Source of the DNA: JACVRW01 sp963835705
Lineage (GTDB): Bacteria; Actinomycetota; Thermoleophilia; Solirubrobacterales; Thermoleophilaceae
NCBI GenBank assembly: GCA_963835705.1
Contig: CAWIGR010000004.1
Location: 11,840 to 75,839 of the forward strand
Direction of reading: 5' to 3'
Length of the DNA stretch: 64,000 nucleotides
Positions 36,211 to 45,693 of the stretch are shown here, piece by piece. The first letter of the stretch is position 1. Every line of letters starts with the position of its first letter. Both the position numbers and the translations under genes were made by a program. The notes under the pieces are model-generated. The model was given only the letters and a program-made list of their open reading frames with translations, had not been told where the DNA came from and did no database searches.

Positions 36211-37897
36211 TCATGCCGCCGCCAGCAGCTCCTCGGCGTGCCTGCGCGCCGCGCGATCCGAGCGCTCGGCGCCCAGCATGCGCACCAGCTCCTCGACCAC
36301 GCCGTCGCCCGCGATCTCCTCCACGGTGGTGAGGGCGGTGTCGTCGGCGGCCGACTTCTCGATCCGGAAGTGGCTCGTGGCGAGCGCCGCGATCTGCGGC
36401 AGGTGGGTGATGCAGAGCACCTGGCGGGTCTCCCCGAGCGCCCTCAGCCGCTCGGCGACGGCCCGGGCGGTCTGGCCGCCGACGCCGGCGTCGACCTCGT
36501 CGAACACGAGGCTGCGCGACTCCCCCACCCCGGCCACGGTCATGAGCGCCAGCATCACGCGTGACAGCTCGCCTCCCGAGGCGGCCTCGCGGATCGGCGC
36601 GGCGGGCACGCCGGGGTTGGGCGCGAGCATGAGCTCCACCCGCTCCGCCCCGACGGGGCCGATCTCGTCGCGCGGATCCAGGCGCACCTCGAACGAGGCG
36701 CCCTCCATCGCCAGGACGGCGAGCTCCTCGCGGACCCGCTCGGCGAGCTTCGGCGCGGCCTTGGCCCGGGCCTTGGTCAGGCGGCCGGCGAGGTCGTCGC
36801 GGCGCTGCAGGGCGTCGCCGAGGTCTGCCTCGGCCCGCTCGGTGGCCACCTCGGCCTGCTCGAGCTCGTCGCGCTGCGCCCGGCACCGTTCCGCGTGGGC
36901 CACGACGGCGGCGACGCTGCCACCGTGCTTGCGCTCGAGCCGCTCGTACGCCTCGAGCCGCTCCTCGACCTCCTGCAGCCGGCCCGGCTCCGGCTCGAGT
37001 GAGTCCGCGTAACGACGAAGCTCCCCGCCCAGCGTCCTCGGCCTCGATGCGGAGGGCCGCGAGCCGGCCGGCCAGCTCGTCGAGGGACGGATCGACGCCC
37101 TGAACCGACGCGGCGAGCCGCTCGGCCTCGCCGAGGGAATCTCCCACCCCTCCCTCTCCCGTTGCGGGAGCGATCGCCTCGGCCCCGCCGCCGGCGGCCG
37201 CGAGCAGGCCGTCCATCCGGCGCAGCCGCTCGCGCTCCCCGAGCAGCGACTCCTTCTCCTGCTCGGTCGGCTCCAGGGCGTCGATCTCCTCGATCTCGAA
37301 GGCGAGCAGGTCGAGCTCGCGGTCCCGTGTGCCGGCGCGCTCGCGAAGGCTCGCGAGGCGGCGCTCCAGCTCACGCGCCTGCGCATGCGCGCGGCCGAGA
37401 TCGGCGCGGACGGCCAGATGGCCGCGGCCGCAGAAGCCGTCGAGCAGGTCGAGCTGCGCCGAGGCGAGCGTGAGCCGGCGATGCTCGTGCTGTCCGAAGA
37501 AGGCGAGGAGCCGGCCGCCGAGCACCTGAAGGTCGGCCGCGGTGGCGGAGCGGCCCTGGACGAAGGCCCGCGTGCGCCCGCCGGCCCCCACCCGGCGCGC
37601 GAGGACGATTTCATCACCACATCCGTCGTCGTCGCCGATCCGGTCGCGCAGCTCGGCCAGCTCCGGCTCCTCGAGCAGGCCGGACGGCAGCTCGAACACG
37701 CCCTCCACGTAGGCGTCGCGGGCGCCAGGGCGCACGATTCCCGGCCGCGGCTTCCCGCCCAGCAGCAGGTCCAGGGCGTGCGCGAGCACCGTCTTGCCCG
37801 CGCCGGTCTCCCCCGTGATCGCCGTCAGCCCGGGGCCGGGCCGCAGCTCGGCCCGCTCGATCAGCAGCAGGTTCTCGATGCGCAGCTCGAGGAGCAC
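36211..37897 (-). CDS. recN: DNA repair protein RecN, one-base frameshift
   Basis: From GTG 37897: N-terminal ATPase half (LLELRIENLLLIERAELRPG, Walker A TGETGAGKT) and coiled-coil. The frame breaks near 37024-37031, within GGGCGGGGAG, after RIEAEDAG. The second half, in the shifted frame, has GELRRYADSLEPEPGRLQEVEERL, the signature SGGELSRVMLALM, and Walker B LVFDEVDAGVGG, and ends at 36211. The length implies one extra G. RecN is an SMC-like protein acting in double-strand-break repair. All ATPase motifs are present across the two frames, so I read it as a sequence error rather than a dead gene. Confidence 0.85.
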
Positions 37898-37962
37898 CGC
37901 CCAGGTGTACCAGCGCGCCCCGACGGAGCCGCCCGGCAGTAACGCTCTAGTACGCGCGTGTA

Positions 37963-38818
37963 CTAGTAGGACAGGCGCCCGAACTTGTCGCGCAGCCGGT
38001 GGTAGAAGGTCGCTCCCGGCGCCTGTGCCAGCAGCGCCTGGCGGTGCGCGAAGCGCATCGAGATCGACCCCTCGGGCGCGAGCGCGCCCACCGCGCGGCC
38101 GTCGGTGATCACGTCGACCTCGTCGGAGCGGGAGCGGTTGGTCACCTCCAGCCGGTTGCCGGGAGCCACCACCAGCGATCGCGCGGTAAGCGTGTGGGGG
38201 GCGATGAACGAGACGATGTAGCCCTCCACCCCCCAGGCCAGGACGGGCCCGCCGTTGGCCAGGTTGTAGCCCGTCGAGCCGGCCGGCGTGGAAACCACGA
38301 GCCCGTCGCAGCGCACCTCGCCGAGCTCCTCCCCCTCCACGAAGTAGGCCAGCTCCGCGACGCGCCCGTTGTGGCGGCGGTGGAACGAGACGTCGTTGAC
38401 CGCGAGCCGCTCGCCGCCGTTCAGCTCGGCCAGCAGGCCGGGCAGCTCCATGACGTCGAACTCGCCCTTCAGCGCGCGCTGCACGCCGTCGTCGAGCTCC
38501 CAGGGCTCGACGGTGGCGAGGAAGCCGATCGCGCCGTAGTTGATGGCGAACACCGGCACCTCGGTGCCGGCGAACTTCCGCAGGTGCGTGAGGATCGTGC
38601 CGTCGCCCCCCAGCACCACGGCCAGGCCTGTGTCGATCAGCGGCGTCGCCCGCCGGCGCCTCGACCGCTCCCGGCACCAGCCCGTGCTTCTCGATCTCGG
38701 CCGCGGGGAGGCGGACCTCCACGCCCGCCTCGCGGGCGAGCTCGACGATGCGGCGCAGCGCCGGGCCCGTGTCTCCGGGCCGCGCGTGACTGAAGATCGT
38801 GATCGAGCCGGGCTTCAC
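37963..38818 (-). CDS. nadK: NAD kinase, one-base frameshift
   Basis: The gene begins GTG 38818 (MKPGSITIFSHAR) and reads to VEAPAG. It shifts by one base near 38638-38645 and continues LIDTGLAVVLGGDGTILTHLRKF, then LPGLLAELNGG, CDGLVVSTPAGSTGYNLANGGPV and IAPHTLTARSLVV, ending at 37963. The diphosphate loop GGDGT and the TPAGSTGY motif are intact. It phosphorylates NAD to NADP. As this enzyme is normally essential, the shift (one extra base) is most likely a sequencing or assembly error. It lies between tlyA and recN, the usual order. Confidence 0.88.
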
Positions 38819-39600
38819 GGCTCCGCCACCCGCGCGGCCGCCTCCAGATCGCCCGCTTCCCCGGACCGGCCGGCATCGGCCAGCCAGACGAAGCTCTCCC
38901 GGTTGCCCGCCGGCCCGGGCAGGCCCGAGGAGGCGAAGCCCATCACCGAAGCCCCCGTCTCAGCCTGCACCGCCTCCGCCACCGCCACGAGCGCCGCGCG
39001 GCGGTCGTCCGCTGAGCGCACCACGCCGCCCTTCCCCACCCGCTCGCGCCCCACCTCGAACTGCGGCTTCACGAGCGCCAGGCAGTCGAAGCGCTCGCCG
39101 GCGCAGCCCAGCACGGCAGGCAGGACCTTCGCCAGCGAGATGAACGAGACGTCAGCCACGATCAGGTCGGGCCGGTAGGGCAGCTCCTCCGGCGAGAGCG
39201 AGCGGGCGTTGCGGCGCTCCACCACCACCACGCGCGGGTCCTGACGGAGCGTCCAGTGGAGCTCGCCGTAGGCCACGTCGAGCGCGACGACCGACGCGGC
39301 GCCCCGCTGCAGCAGGCAGTCCGTGAAGCCGCCCGTGGAGGCGCCCACGTCGAGCGCCATGCGCCCGCTCACGTCCAGGCCGAACGAGCCCAGCGCGTTT
39401 GCCAGCTTGACGCCGCCGCGCGAGACGAACGCCGGCCGCTCGGCAACTCGGACCTCGGCGTCGTCGGTCACCATCTCACCCGGCTTGCGGGCGGGCCGGT
39501 CCCCCACGTGCACGTCTCCCGCCATCACCGCCGCCGCTGCCCGAGAACGGGTCTCGTAGAGCCCCCGCTCGGCCAGCAGCGTGTCGAGCCGCCGCTTCAA
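38815..39600 (-). CDS. tlyA: TlyA family rRNA methyltransferase/hemolysin-like protein
   Basis: This 261-residue protein has an N-terminal S4 RNA-binding domain (MKRRLDTLLAERGLYETRSRA) and an FtsJ/RrmJ-like methyltransferase domain (LDVGASTGGFTDCLL, IVADVSFISL, LVKPQFE with the K-D-K-E-type residues). TlyA methylates 2'-O positions of ribosomal RNA in mycobacteria and affects capreomycin sensitivity. It overlaps nadK by 4 bp (GTGA). The start is ATG 39600, with a CRP-type site 27 bases upstream. Confidence 0.92.
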   Translation of the reverse strand: MKRRLDTLLAERGLYETRSRAAAAVMAGDVHVGDRPARKPGEMVTDDAEVRVAERPAFVSRGGVKLANALGSFGLDVSGRMALDVGASTGGFTDCLLQRGAASVVALDVAYGELHWTLRQDPRVVVVERRNARSLSPEELPYRPDLIVADVSFISLAKVLPAVLGCAGERFDCLALVKPQFEVGRERVGKGGVVRSADDRRAALVAVAEAVQAETGASVMGFASSGLPGPAGNRESFVWLADAGRSGEAGDLEAAARVAEP

Positions 39601-39626
39601 GGTGTGCGGAGAGTACCCGCGGCGGC

Positions 39627-39646
39627 TGTGTGACCTACATCACACA
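39627..39646. promoter_or_regulatory. CRP/GlxR-type binding site
   Basis: TGTGTGA and TCACACA are perfect 7-bp arms separated by 6 bases (CCTACA), and contain the canonical TGTGA-N6-TCACA motif. It lies in the 80-base gap between tlyA (start 39600) and the divergent membrane gene (start 39681), centred about 36 bases from tlyA and 44 from the other. A cAMP-receptor-type regulator is likely. The window also encodes a class III cyclase at 4367. Confidence 0.75.
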
Positions 39647-39680
39647 TCGTCTCCACCCGCCGCGTAGCCTCGAAGCAGCG

Positions 39681-40041
39681 ATGACCTTCATGAGGCTCAT
39701 TCCGCTCGCTCTGCGATCCGGCCTGCTCATGGTTGCGGGGGCGGGGCTGATCGCGGCGCCGTTCGCGCTCGGATTCGACGCTGCGCCGCTGGTGACCGCC
39801 GTCGGGATCGGCGGGATCATGGTCGCGCTCGCGGTGGCGGGCACCGATTCGAGTGGACGCGGCACCCTGCCCGTGTCCGCCCAGGCGGTGTACGACCGCG
39901 GGATCGCGGTGGGCCTCCTCCTCACGGCCCTCGTGTTCGGGGCGGCGAGCGAGACCGAGGCGGCCCTCGTCTTCGGGATCGCCGGCGCCGCGCGCGCTGA
40001 TCGTCACCTCGATCACGCGCTATAGCGCGCGCCCGGCCTAG
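39681..40041 (+). CDS. Small membrane protein with a late frameshift
   Basis: From ATG 39681: four hydrophobic segments (RSGLLMVAGAGLIAAPFALGF, LVTAVGIGGIMVALAVAG, GIAVGLLLTALVFG, ETEAALVFGIAGAA) joined by short loops, with PVSAQAVYDRG between. In the literal frame it ends RADRHLDHAL at 40025. In the next frame it ends LIVTSITRYSARPA at 40041, which matches the TRYSAR end I know from related small membrane proteins. One extra base in the GCGCGCGC run near 39990-40000 would explain it. The function is unknown. A bidirectional terminator follows. Confidence 0.6.
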
Positions 40042-40086
40042 AAAACTTCCTCTCACACAATCACATACGCATCACTCCTCCCTCAG

Positions 40087-40116
40087 AAAACGGCCCCCAG
40101 CGATGGGGGTCGTTTT
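40087..40116. terminator. Bidirectional intrinsic terminator
   Basis: AAAACG-G-CCCCCA, a 4-base loop (GCGA), then TGGGGG-T-CGTTTT form a 13-bp hairpin with one G-U wobble. The A-tract and T-tract flanks make it work on either strand. It lies between the small membrane protein (stop 40041) and the OsmC gene (start 40151), both plus strand, so it ends the former and insulates the latter. Confidence 0.85.
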
Positions 40117-40150
40117 CGTGTTCGGGGCACCTGCGAGACTGGCTGACCCG

Positions 40151-40612
40151 ATGCCCACCCACCGCTACGAGACGCGCCTTCGCTGGACCGGCTCCACCGG
40201 GCTCGGCTGGGAGAGCTACGACCGTGGCCATTCGGTCACGGCGCCGCCCGCGGAGCAGGAGATCGGGCTGACCACCGGCGAGTCGAAGGGCGACCCCGCC
40301 GTCCTCAACCCCGAGCAGCTCGTCGTGATGGCCGCCTCCTCGTGCCAGATGCTGATGTTCCTCCACCTGGCGGCAAAGGCACGCATCGACGTGGTCGAGT
40401 ACCACGATGACGCCACCGCCGTGATGCCGGAGGACAGCGAGCCCATCCACATCACCGAGATCACCCTGCGCCCGCGCATCGCGATCGCCGGCGAGGCGAG
40501 CGAGGAGCGGGTCCACAAGCTGATCCACACCGCCCACGAGCACTGCTTCATCGCCAACACGCTCAGGAGCGAGATCGCGATCGAGCCGACCGTCGAGGCC
40601 CGGCGGCCATGA
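40151..40612 (+). CDS. OsmC/Ohr family peroxide-resistance protein
   Basis: This 153-residue OsmC-family protein has the two redox cysteines. One is in MAASSCQMLMFLHLAAKARI and the second in HEHCFIANTLR, spaced as in OsmC/Ohr. The N-terminal YETRLRWTGSTG is typical of the OsmC-like branch. It would reduce organic hydroperoxides. Its stop overlaps the next gene's start (ATGA) by 4 bp. Confidence 0.88.
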   Translation: MPTHRYETRLRWTGSTGLGWESYDRGHSVTAPPAEQEIGLTTGESKGDPAVLNPEQLVVMAASSCQMLMFLHLAAKARIDVVEYHDDATAVMPEDSEPIHITEITLRPRIAIAGEASEERVHKLIHTAHEHCFIANTLRSEIAIEPTVEARRP

Positions 40613-41670
40613 GCGTCCCCGGCGCGCTGCGCGACCTGTTGACCGCCGCCGGCGCCCCGGGCCACGAGGCCGCGCCGGCGCGGGTGTGGCGCGAGGCCGC
40701 GGAGGGCTTCGGCGCGGACGTCACAGCGGATGCGATGGGCACGTCCGTGGCCCGGGTGCCGGGCCGCGGCGAGCGGCCGCTCCTCGCCGTGGTGGGACAC
40801 ATCGACGAGATCGCGCTGCTCGTGAGCCACGTGAGCGACAAGGGCTTTCTGCACGTGGTCCGCTCGGGCGGCTGGGACCCCCAGGTGCTGGTCGGGCAGC
40901 GGGTGCAGGTGCTGACCCGAGACGGGCCCGTGCCGGGGGTGGTGGGGCGCAAGCCGATCCACCTGCTCGAGGGCGACGAGCGCAAGAAGGCGGTCGAGCT
41001 GAAGCAGCTGCACGTGGACGTCGGCGCCCGCGACGGCGACGAGGCGCGTGAGCGCGTCCGGGAGGGCGACCAGGTGGTGATCGCCGCGGAGCCGGTCGAG
41101 CTGCCGAACGGACGCCTGGCCTCGCGCTCGCTCGACAACCGGCTGGGCGTGTACGTGGCGCTCGAGGTCGCCCGCCGGGTGCACGAGGCCGGTGGCGCCG
41201 CCGGGCCGGTGGCGGGCGTGGCGGCCGTGCAGGAGGAGATCGGGGCGCACGGCGCCCGCGCGATGGCCTACGGCCTGCGCCCCGACCTCGCGGTGGTGGT
41301 GGACGTGACGCACGCCACCGACGCTCCCGGCGTGGATCCGGGCGAGCTCGGCAAGCACGGCCTCGGCGACGGGCCGGTCATCACCCGCGGCGCGATCGTG
41401 AGCCGTCCCCTGAACGACCTGCTCGACGCCGCCGCGGCAGCCGAGGGCATCGACTGCACGACGGAGGTGGCCGGCGGGGCCACGCACACGGACGCGGACG
41501 TGGTCCACATGAGCCGCGAGGGAATCCCCACCGCGATCGTCTCGATACCGCTGCGCTACATGCACTCGCCGGTCGAGCTGGTGGAGCTCGCCGACGTGGA
41601 GGCCGTGATCCGCCTGATCGCGGCGATGGCGCTGCGCCTCGAGGAGGACCAGGCGCTCACGCGCTGGTAG
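40609..41670 (+). CDS. M42 family metallopeptidase
   Basis: This 353-residue aminopeptidase has the M42 metal ligands: His in VVGHIDEIALLV, the bridging Asp in SRSLDNRLGVYVALE, Glu pair in AVQEEIGAHGARAMAYG, Asp in VVVDVTHATD, and His in GATHTDADVVHMS. It acts on peptides (glutamyl- or deblocking-type aminopeptidase). It is translationally coupled to the OsmC gene. The stop (41670) abuts the convergent dxs stop. Confidence 0.9.
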   Translation: MSVPGALRDLLTAAGAPGHEAAPARVWREAAEGFGADVTADAMGTSVARVPGRGERPLLAVVGHIDEIALLVSHVSDKGFLHVVRSGGWDPQVLVGQRVQVLTRDGPVPGVVGRKPIHLLEGDERKKAVELKQLHVDVGARDGDEARERVREGDQVVIAAEPVELPNGRLASRSLDNRLGVYVALEVARRVHEAGGAAGPVAGVAAVQEEIGAHGARAMAYGLRPDLAVVVDVTHATDAPGVDPGELGKHGLGDGPVITRGAIVSRPLNDLLDAAAAAEGIDCTTEVAGGATHTDADVVHMSREGIPTAIVSIPLRYMHSPVELVELADVEAVIRLIAAMALRLEEDQALTRW

Positions 41671-43617
41671 CTACGCCAGCGCGCCGCTCGGCTCGAGCAC
41701 CGCCTGCGCCACCCGGTCGGCCAGCGCGTCGGCGGTCAGGCCGACCTCCTCGCGGAGCAGCGCCGGCTTGCCGTGGGTCACGTAGCGGTCCGGCAGGCCC
41801 ACGCGCAGCACCCGGGCGTCGCCGAGCAGGTCGCGCTCGGCCATCTCCTCGAGCACCGCCGACCCGAAGCCGCCGGCCAGGACGTTCTCCTCCACCGTCA
41901 CCAGCACGTCGTGCTCGGCGGCGAGCCGCTCGATCAGGTCTGCGTCGAGCGGCTTGGCGAAGCGGGCGTCGGCCACGGTCGGCTCCACCCCGTGCTGGTC
42001 GGCCAGCAGCTCAGCGGCCCCCAGCGCGAGCGGCACGCCGTAGCCGTACCCGAGGAACGCCACGCGATCGCCCTCGCGAAGGACCTCGCCGCGACCGACC
42101 TCGAGCGCCTCGGGCCGGCGCGGCAGCGGCACCCCCTCCGCCTCGCCGCGCGGGTAGCGCAGCGCGACCGGGCCCTCGTCCCACTTCAGCGCGGTGTGCA
42201 GCATGTGCACGAGCATGGCCTCGTCGCGCGGCGCCATCAGCACCATGTGCGGCAGGCAGCGCAGGTAGGAGATGTCGAAGGCGCCGTGGTGCGTGGGGCC
42301 GTCGTCCCCGACGAGGCCCGCGCGGTCCATCGCGAACACCACGTTGAGCTGCTGCAGGCAGACGTCGTGGACGATCTGGTCGTAGCCGCGCTGCAGGAAG
42401 GTGGAGTAGATCGCGGCGACCGGCTTGGCGCCCCCAAGCGCCAGGCCGGCGGCGAACAGCACCGCGTGCTGCTCCGCGATGCCCACGTCGTAGTAGCGCT
42501 CGGGCACCTCGTCCTGGAGCAGGTTGAGGCCGGTGCCCGAGTTCATCGCCGCGGTGATGCCGACCACCCGCTCATCCCGTTGCGCCTCGCGCACGAGCGA
42601 CTCGCCGAACACCTGGGTGTACTGCGGCGGCTTTGCGGGGACGGCCCCGCTCGTCTTCTTCTTCTTCGGCGCGGGCGCCCCGTGCATGATCGACCCGGGC
42701 TTGGCCGCGTGCCACTTCTCCATGCCCTCGAGCCCACCCTCCTCGGCGGGCGCGAAGCCCTTGCCCTTCACGGTCTTGCAGTGCACCACCACCGGGCGGT
42801 CGGCCTCGAGCGCCTCGCCGATCGCCTGCCGCAGCGCCTTCACGTCGTGCCCGTCGATCACGCCCACGTAGGCCAGGTCGAGCTCCTCGAAGAAGAGCCC
42901 CGGCGCCCAGTAGGCCTTGAGCGACTCCTTCAGGATCGGCCCCAGCCGCTCCACCCGCTTGCCGATGCCGGCGGGCAGCTTGGTGAGCTTCTCCTCGGCC
43001 TCCTCGCGCGCGTGGTACAGCTTCGGGTTGAGCCGCATGCGGTTGAAGTAGCGCGACAGGGCGCCCACGTTCGGGGCGATCGACATCCCGTTGTCGTTCA
43101 CCACGATCACGATCGGCAGGTCCATGCCGCCGGCGTTCAGGAGCGCCTCGAACGACACGCCGCCGGTGAGCGCGCCGTCGCCGATCACGGCCACGACCTT
43201 GCCGTCCGGGGCGGCGCCGCGGCGCATGGCCTCCTTGAGCCCGACCGCGTACGAGACCGAGGTGGATGCGTGGCCGGCGCCCATGATGTCGTGCTCCGAC
43301 TCGTGCATCGCGCAGAACGGCGCCAGCCCGCCGTACTTGCGGATCGTCTGGAGCTGGTCGCGGCGCCCGGTCAGCACCTTGTGCGGGTAGGCCTGGTGGC
43401 CGACGTCCCAGAGGATCTTGTCGGTCGGCGAGTCGAGCAGCGAGTGGAGCGCCACGGCGATCTCGCAGGCGCCCAGGTTGGCGCCGAAGTGGCCGCCGAT
43501 CTCGCCGATCGTCTCGATGATCAGCTCCCGGACCTCCTGCGCGACCTCCTGGAGCTCGCCGTCGTCGAGGCCGTCGAGGTCCGCGGGGCCGTCGATCAGG
43601 TGGAGGTGGTTGGTCAT
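41671..43617 (-). CDS. dxs: 1-deoxy-D-xylulose-5-phosphate synthase
   Basis: This 648-residue TPP enzyme catalyses the first step of the MEP isoprenoid pathway. It has SLLDSPTDKILWDVGHQAYPHK, the TPP/metal motif VIGDGALTGGVSFEALLNAGG ... NDNGMSIAPNVG, and the transketolase core DVGIAEQHAVLFAAGLA. The end YVTHGKPALLREEVGL is also typical. ATG 43617 overlaps the prenyl synthase stop by 4 bp, so the isoprenoid genes are coupled. Confidence 0.96.
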   Translation of the reverse strand: MTNHLHLIDGPADLDGLDDGELQEVAQEVRELIIETIGEIGGHFGANLGACEIAVALHSLLDSPTDKILWDVGHQAYPHKVLTGRRDQLQTIRKYGGLAPFCAMHESEHDIMGAGHASTSVSYAVGLKEAMRRGAAPDGKVVAVIGDGALTGGVSFEALLNAGGMDLPIVIVVNDNGMSIAPNVGALSRYFNRMRLNPKLYHAREEAEEKLTKLPAGIGKRVERLGPILKESLKAYWAPGLFFEELDLAYVGVIDGHDVKALRQAIGEALEADRPVVVHCKTVKGKGFAPAEEGGLEGMEKWHAAKPGSIMHGAPAPKKKKTSGAVPAKPPQYTQVFGESLVREAQRDERVVGITAAMNSGTGLNLLQDEVPERYYDVGIAEQHAVLFAAGLALGGAKPVAAIYSTFLQRGYDQIVHDVCLQQLNVVFAMDRAGLVGDDGPTHHGAFDISYLRCLPHMVLMAPRDEAMLVHMLHTALKWDEGPVALRYPRGEAEGVPLPRRPEALEVGRGEVLREGDRVAFLGYGYGVPLALGAAELLADQHGVEPTVADARFAKPLDADLIERLAAEHDVLVTVEENVLAGGFGSAVLEEMAERDLLGDARVLRVGLPDRYVTHGKPALLREEVGLTADALADRVAQAVLEPSGALA

Positions 43618-44492
43618 GCCGTGCGGGTGAGGATGTAGTCGGCGATCTGTCCGAGCCGGAGCGTCTCGCCGTCCGCCTCCGACAATGCTTCCCGGGCCCT
43701 GGCGTGTGACTCCTTGGCGAGCTCCCTCGCCCGTTCGAGCCCGTGGACGCTCACGTAGGTTGCCTTGCCATGGCGTTCATCGGAGCCGCGCGGCTTCCCG
43801 GTCTCGGCCTCGTCCCCCGTCACGTCGAGGATGTCGTCGACGATCTGGAAGACCACTCCGAGCTCGGCCGCGAAGCGCCGGAACGGGATTGTGGCAGGTC
43901 CGTTCACACCTTCGAGCGCCAGGATCGAACCGACCGACGCGGCGATCAGCGCGCCCGTCTTGAGCTCGTGCAGGTGACGCAGCTCGACCTCTCCGTCTCC
44001 CGCCACGTCGAGGTACTGGCCGCCCACCATTCCGCGCACGCCGGCGGCGTCGACGACCTCGCAGACGGCGGCGCGCACGCGCGCGGGCTCACCGTCCTGC
44101 TCCGACAGCGCCAGGCGGAGCGCCTCGGCGAACAGGCCGTCGCCCGCCAGGATCGCCACGTCCTCCCCGAACGCGACGTGACAGGTCGGCTTCCCGCGGC
44201 GCAGGTCGTCGTCGTCCATCGCCGGCAGGTCGTCGTGGATCAGCGAGTAGGTGTGGATCATCTCGATCGCCGCCGCCAGCGGCAGGACGTCGGCCCGCGG
44301 GCGCCCGAGCGCCTCCGCGGTGGCGAGCGCGAGCACCGGACGGATCCGCTTGCCGCCGGCAAGGAGCGAGTAGCGCATCGCCTCCTCGAGCCGCGCCGTG
44401 GCGGGCTCACCGGCGAAGCGAAGGCCCTCGAGATAGGCGTCCACCTGGCGCTGGAGCTCGACCGGGTAGGCCGCCGCCTCCGTGCTGGTCAA
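43614..44492 (-). CDS. Polyprenyl diphosphate synthase (farnesyl/geranylgeranyl type)
   Basis: This 292-residue trans-prenyl synthase has the first Asp-rich motif HDDLPAMDDDDLRRGKPT (DDxxD form) and the second QIVDDILDVTGD. The residues before the first motif, AIEMIHTYSLI, include an aromatic fifth position, which points to C15/C20 chain length. ATG 44492. It lies between xseB and dxs, a common arrangement. Confidence 0.93.
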   Translation of the reverse strand: MTSTEAAAYPVELQRQVDAYLEGLRFAGEPATARLEEAMRYSLLAGGKRIRPVLALATAEALGRPRADVLPLAAAIEMIHTYSLIHDDLPAMDDDDLRRGKPTCHVAFGEDVAILAGDGLFAEALRLALSEQDGEPARVRAAVCEVVDAAGVRGMVGGQYLDVAGDGEVELRHLHELKTGALIAASVGSILALEGVNGPATIPFRRFAAELGVVFQIVDDILDVTGDEAETGKPRGSDERHGKATYVSVHGLERARELAKESHARAREALSEADGETLRLGQIADYILTRTA

Positions 44493-44498
44493 AGGAGC

Positions 44499-44702
44499 TC
44501 ACAGGAGGCGCTCCTGGCCCTCTGCCTCCCCCGCCGAGCGGCCGCGGGCGTCGATCTCGGCGCCGATCCGCTGCGCCAGGTCGGCGCAGCGCTCGACCAG
44601 GCCGGCCGCCTCGTCGGCGTCGATCGCCTCGGCCCGCAGCTTGTCGGCCACGGCCTCCAGCTCGCCGGCCAGCTCCTCGATCGTGGGTGTATCGCTCGTC
44701 AC
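44499..44702 (-). CDS. xseB: Exodeoxyribonuclease VII small subunit
   Basis: This 67-residue helical protein has the XseB signature PTIEELAGELEAVADKL and ERCADLAQRIG, with a slightly acidic C-terminal tail. It normally forms a complex with XseA to process single-stranded DNA ends. No xseA lies beside it in this window. ATG 44702 overlaps the nusB stop by 4 bp. Confidence 0.82.
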   Translation of the reverse strand: MTSDTPTIEELAGELEAVADKLRAEAIDADEAAGLVERCADLAQRIGAEIDARGRSAGEAEGQERLL

Positions 44703-45079
44703 CGTGCGACCTCCTCACGCTGAACCGTTCCCAGGATCCCGTTGACGAAGCCGGGGGCGTCCACCGAGCAGAGCTCCTTGGCCGCCTCGACGGCCTCGTC
44801 GATCGCCACCTCGTCCGGCACGTCGGGCCGGTACAGCAGCTCGTGCAGGGCCACTCGCAGGATGTTGCGCTCGAGCGGGGCGATGCGATCGAGCGACCAG
44901 CCGGTCGCGTGGCGCTCGATCAGCTCGTCGAGCTCGGGGCGGTGCTCCGTGGCGCCCTCGACGAGCTCCCGCGTGAACGGCGTCGCGCGGCGATCGACCA
45001 GCTCGGCGGCCGGCCGGCTCGTCACGTCCGCCTGGTAGAGGGCTATCACTGCCGCCCGGCGCTGCTCGCTGCGTCGCAC
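44699..45079 (-). CDS. nusB: Transcription antitermination protein NusB
   Basis: This 126-residue all-helical protein has the family features RRAAVIALYQADV, FTRELVEGATEHRPELDELIERHA, RIAPLERNILRVALHELLYRPDVPDEVAIDEAVEAAK and FVNGILG. It binds boxA RNA with NusE in rRNA antitermination. It sits between efp and xseB, coupled to the latter. ATG 45079. Confidence 0.94.
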   Translation of the reverse strand: MRRSEQRRAAVIALYQADVTSRPAAELVDRRATPFTRELVEGATEHRPELDELIERHATGWSLDRIAPLERNILRVALHELLYRPDVPDEVAIDEAVEAAKELCSVDAPGFVNGILGTVQREEVAR

Positions 45080-45089
45080 CTCGTGAACG

Positions 45090-45650
45090 TTACGCGCGCG
45101 AGACGTACTCGCCCGAGCGGGTGTCCACCCGCACGCGGTCGCCCTCGTTCACGAACAGCGGGACACGGACCACCACGCCCGACTCGAGCGTGGCCGGCTT
45201 GTCGCCGCCCCCAGACGCGGTGTCGCCCTTCAGCCCGGGCGGGGTCTCGGTCACGGTCATCTCGACGGCGGTCGGCACCTGCACGTCGCGCGGTGACTCG
45301 TCCACGTACAGCAGCTCGATCTCCTCGTTCGGCATGATCCACTTGAGCGACTCGGACACCTGGTCCTGCGGCAGGGCAAGCTGATCGTAGGTCTGGGTGT
45401 CCATGAAGTGGGCGTCGGTGCCGTCCGTGTAGAGGAACTGCATCCGCCGCGTCTCGGTCCGGACCGGCCGGAACTTCTCGCCGGCCCTGAACGTGCGGTC
45501 GATCACGGCGCCGTCCTCGACGCGCTTGAGCTTGGTGCGAACGAAGGCACCCCCCTTGCCCGGCTTGACGTGCTGGAACTCGACGATCCGGAAGACCGTG
45601 CCCTCGACGTCGATGTGGGTGCCGTTCTTGAACTGGTTGGTGCTGACCAC
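45090..45650 (-). CDS. efp: Elongation factor P
   Basis: This 186-residue EF-P has a KOW-like N-terminal domain with the HVKPGKGGAFVRTKLKR loop, whose tip Lys lies where other bacteria carry modified Lys or Arg, then two OB domains with LYTDGTDAHFMD and TVTETPPGLKGDT. It relieves ribosome stalling at polyproline stretches. ATG 45650. It heads the efp-nusB-xseB-prenyl synthase-dxs run. Confidence 0.95.
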   Translation of the reverse strand: MVSTNQFKNGTHIDVEGTVFRIVEFQHVKPGKGGAFVRTKLKRVEDGAVIDRTFRAGEKFRPVRTETRRMQFLYTDGTDAHFMDTQTYDQLALPQDQVSESLKWIMPNEEIELLYVDESPRDVQVPTAVEMTVTETPPGLKGDTASGGGDKPATLESGVVVRVPLFVNEGDRVRVDTRSGEYVSRA

Positions 45651-45693
45651 GGCCCGAGAAGGGTAGTCATCGGGACGGCGATGAGGCTCGGCC

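Noticed and set aside
37963..38818. nadK as a true pseudogene.
   Set aside because: NAD kinase is normally essential, the motifs are all intact, and only one base is wrong; an assembly error is more likely.
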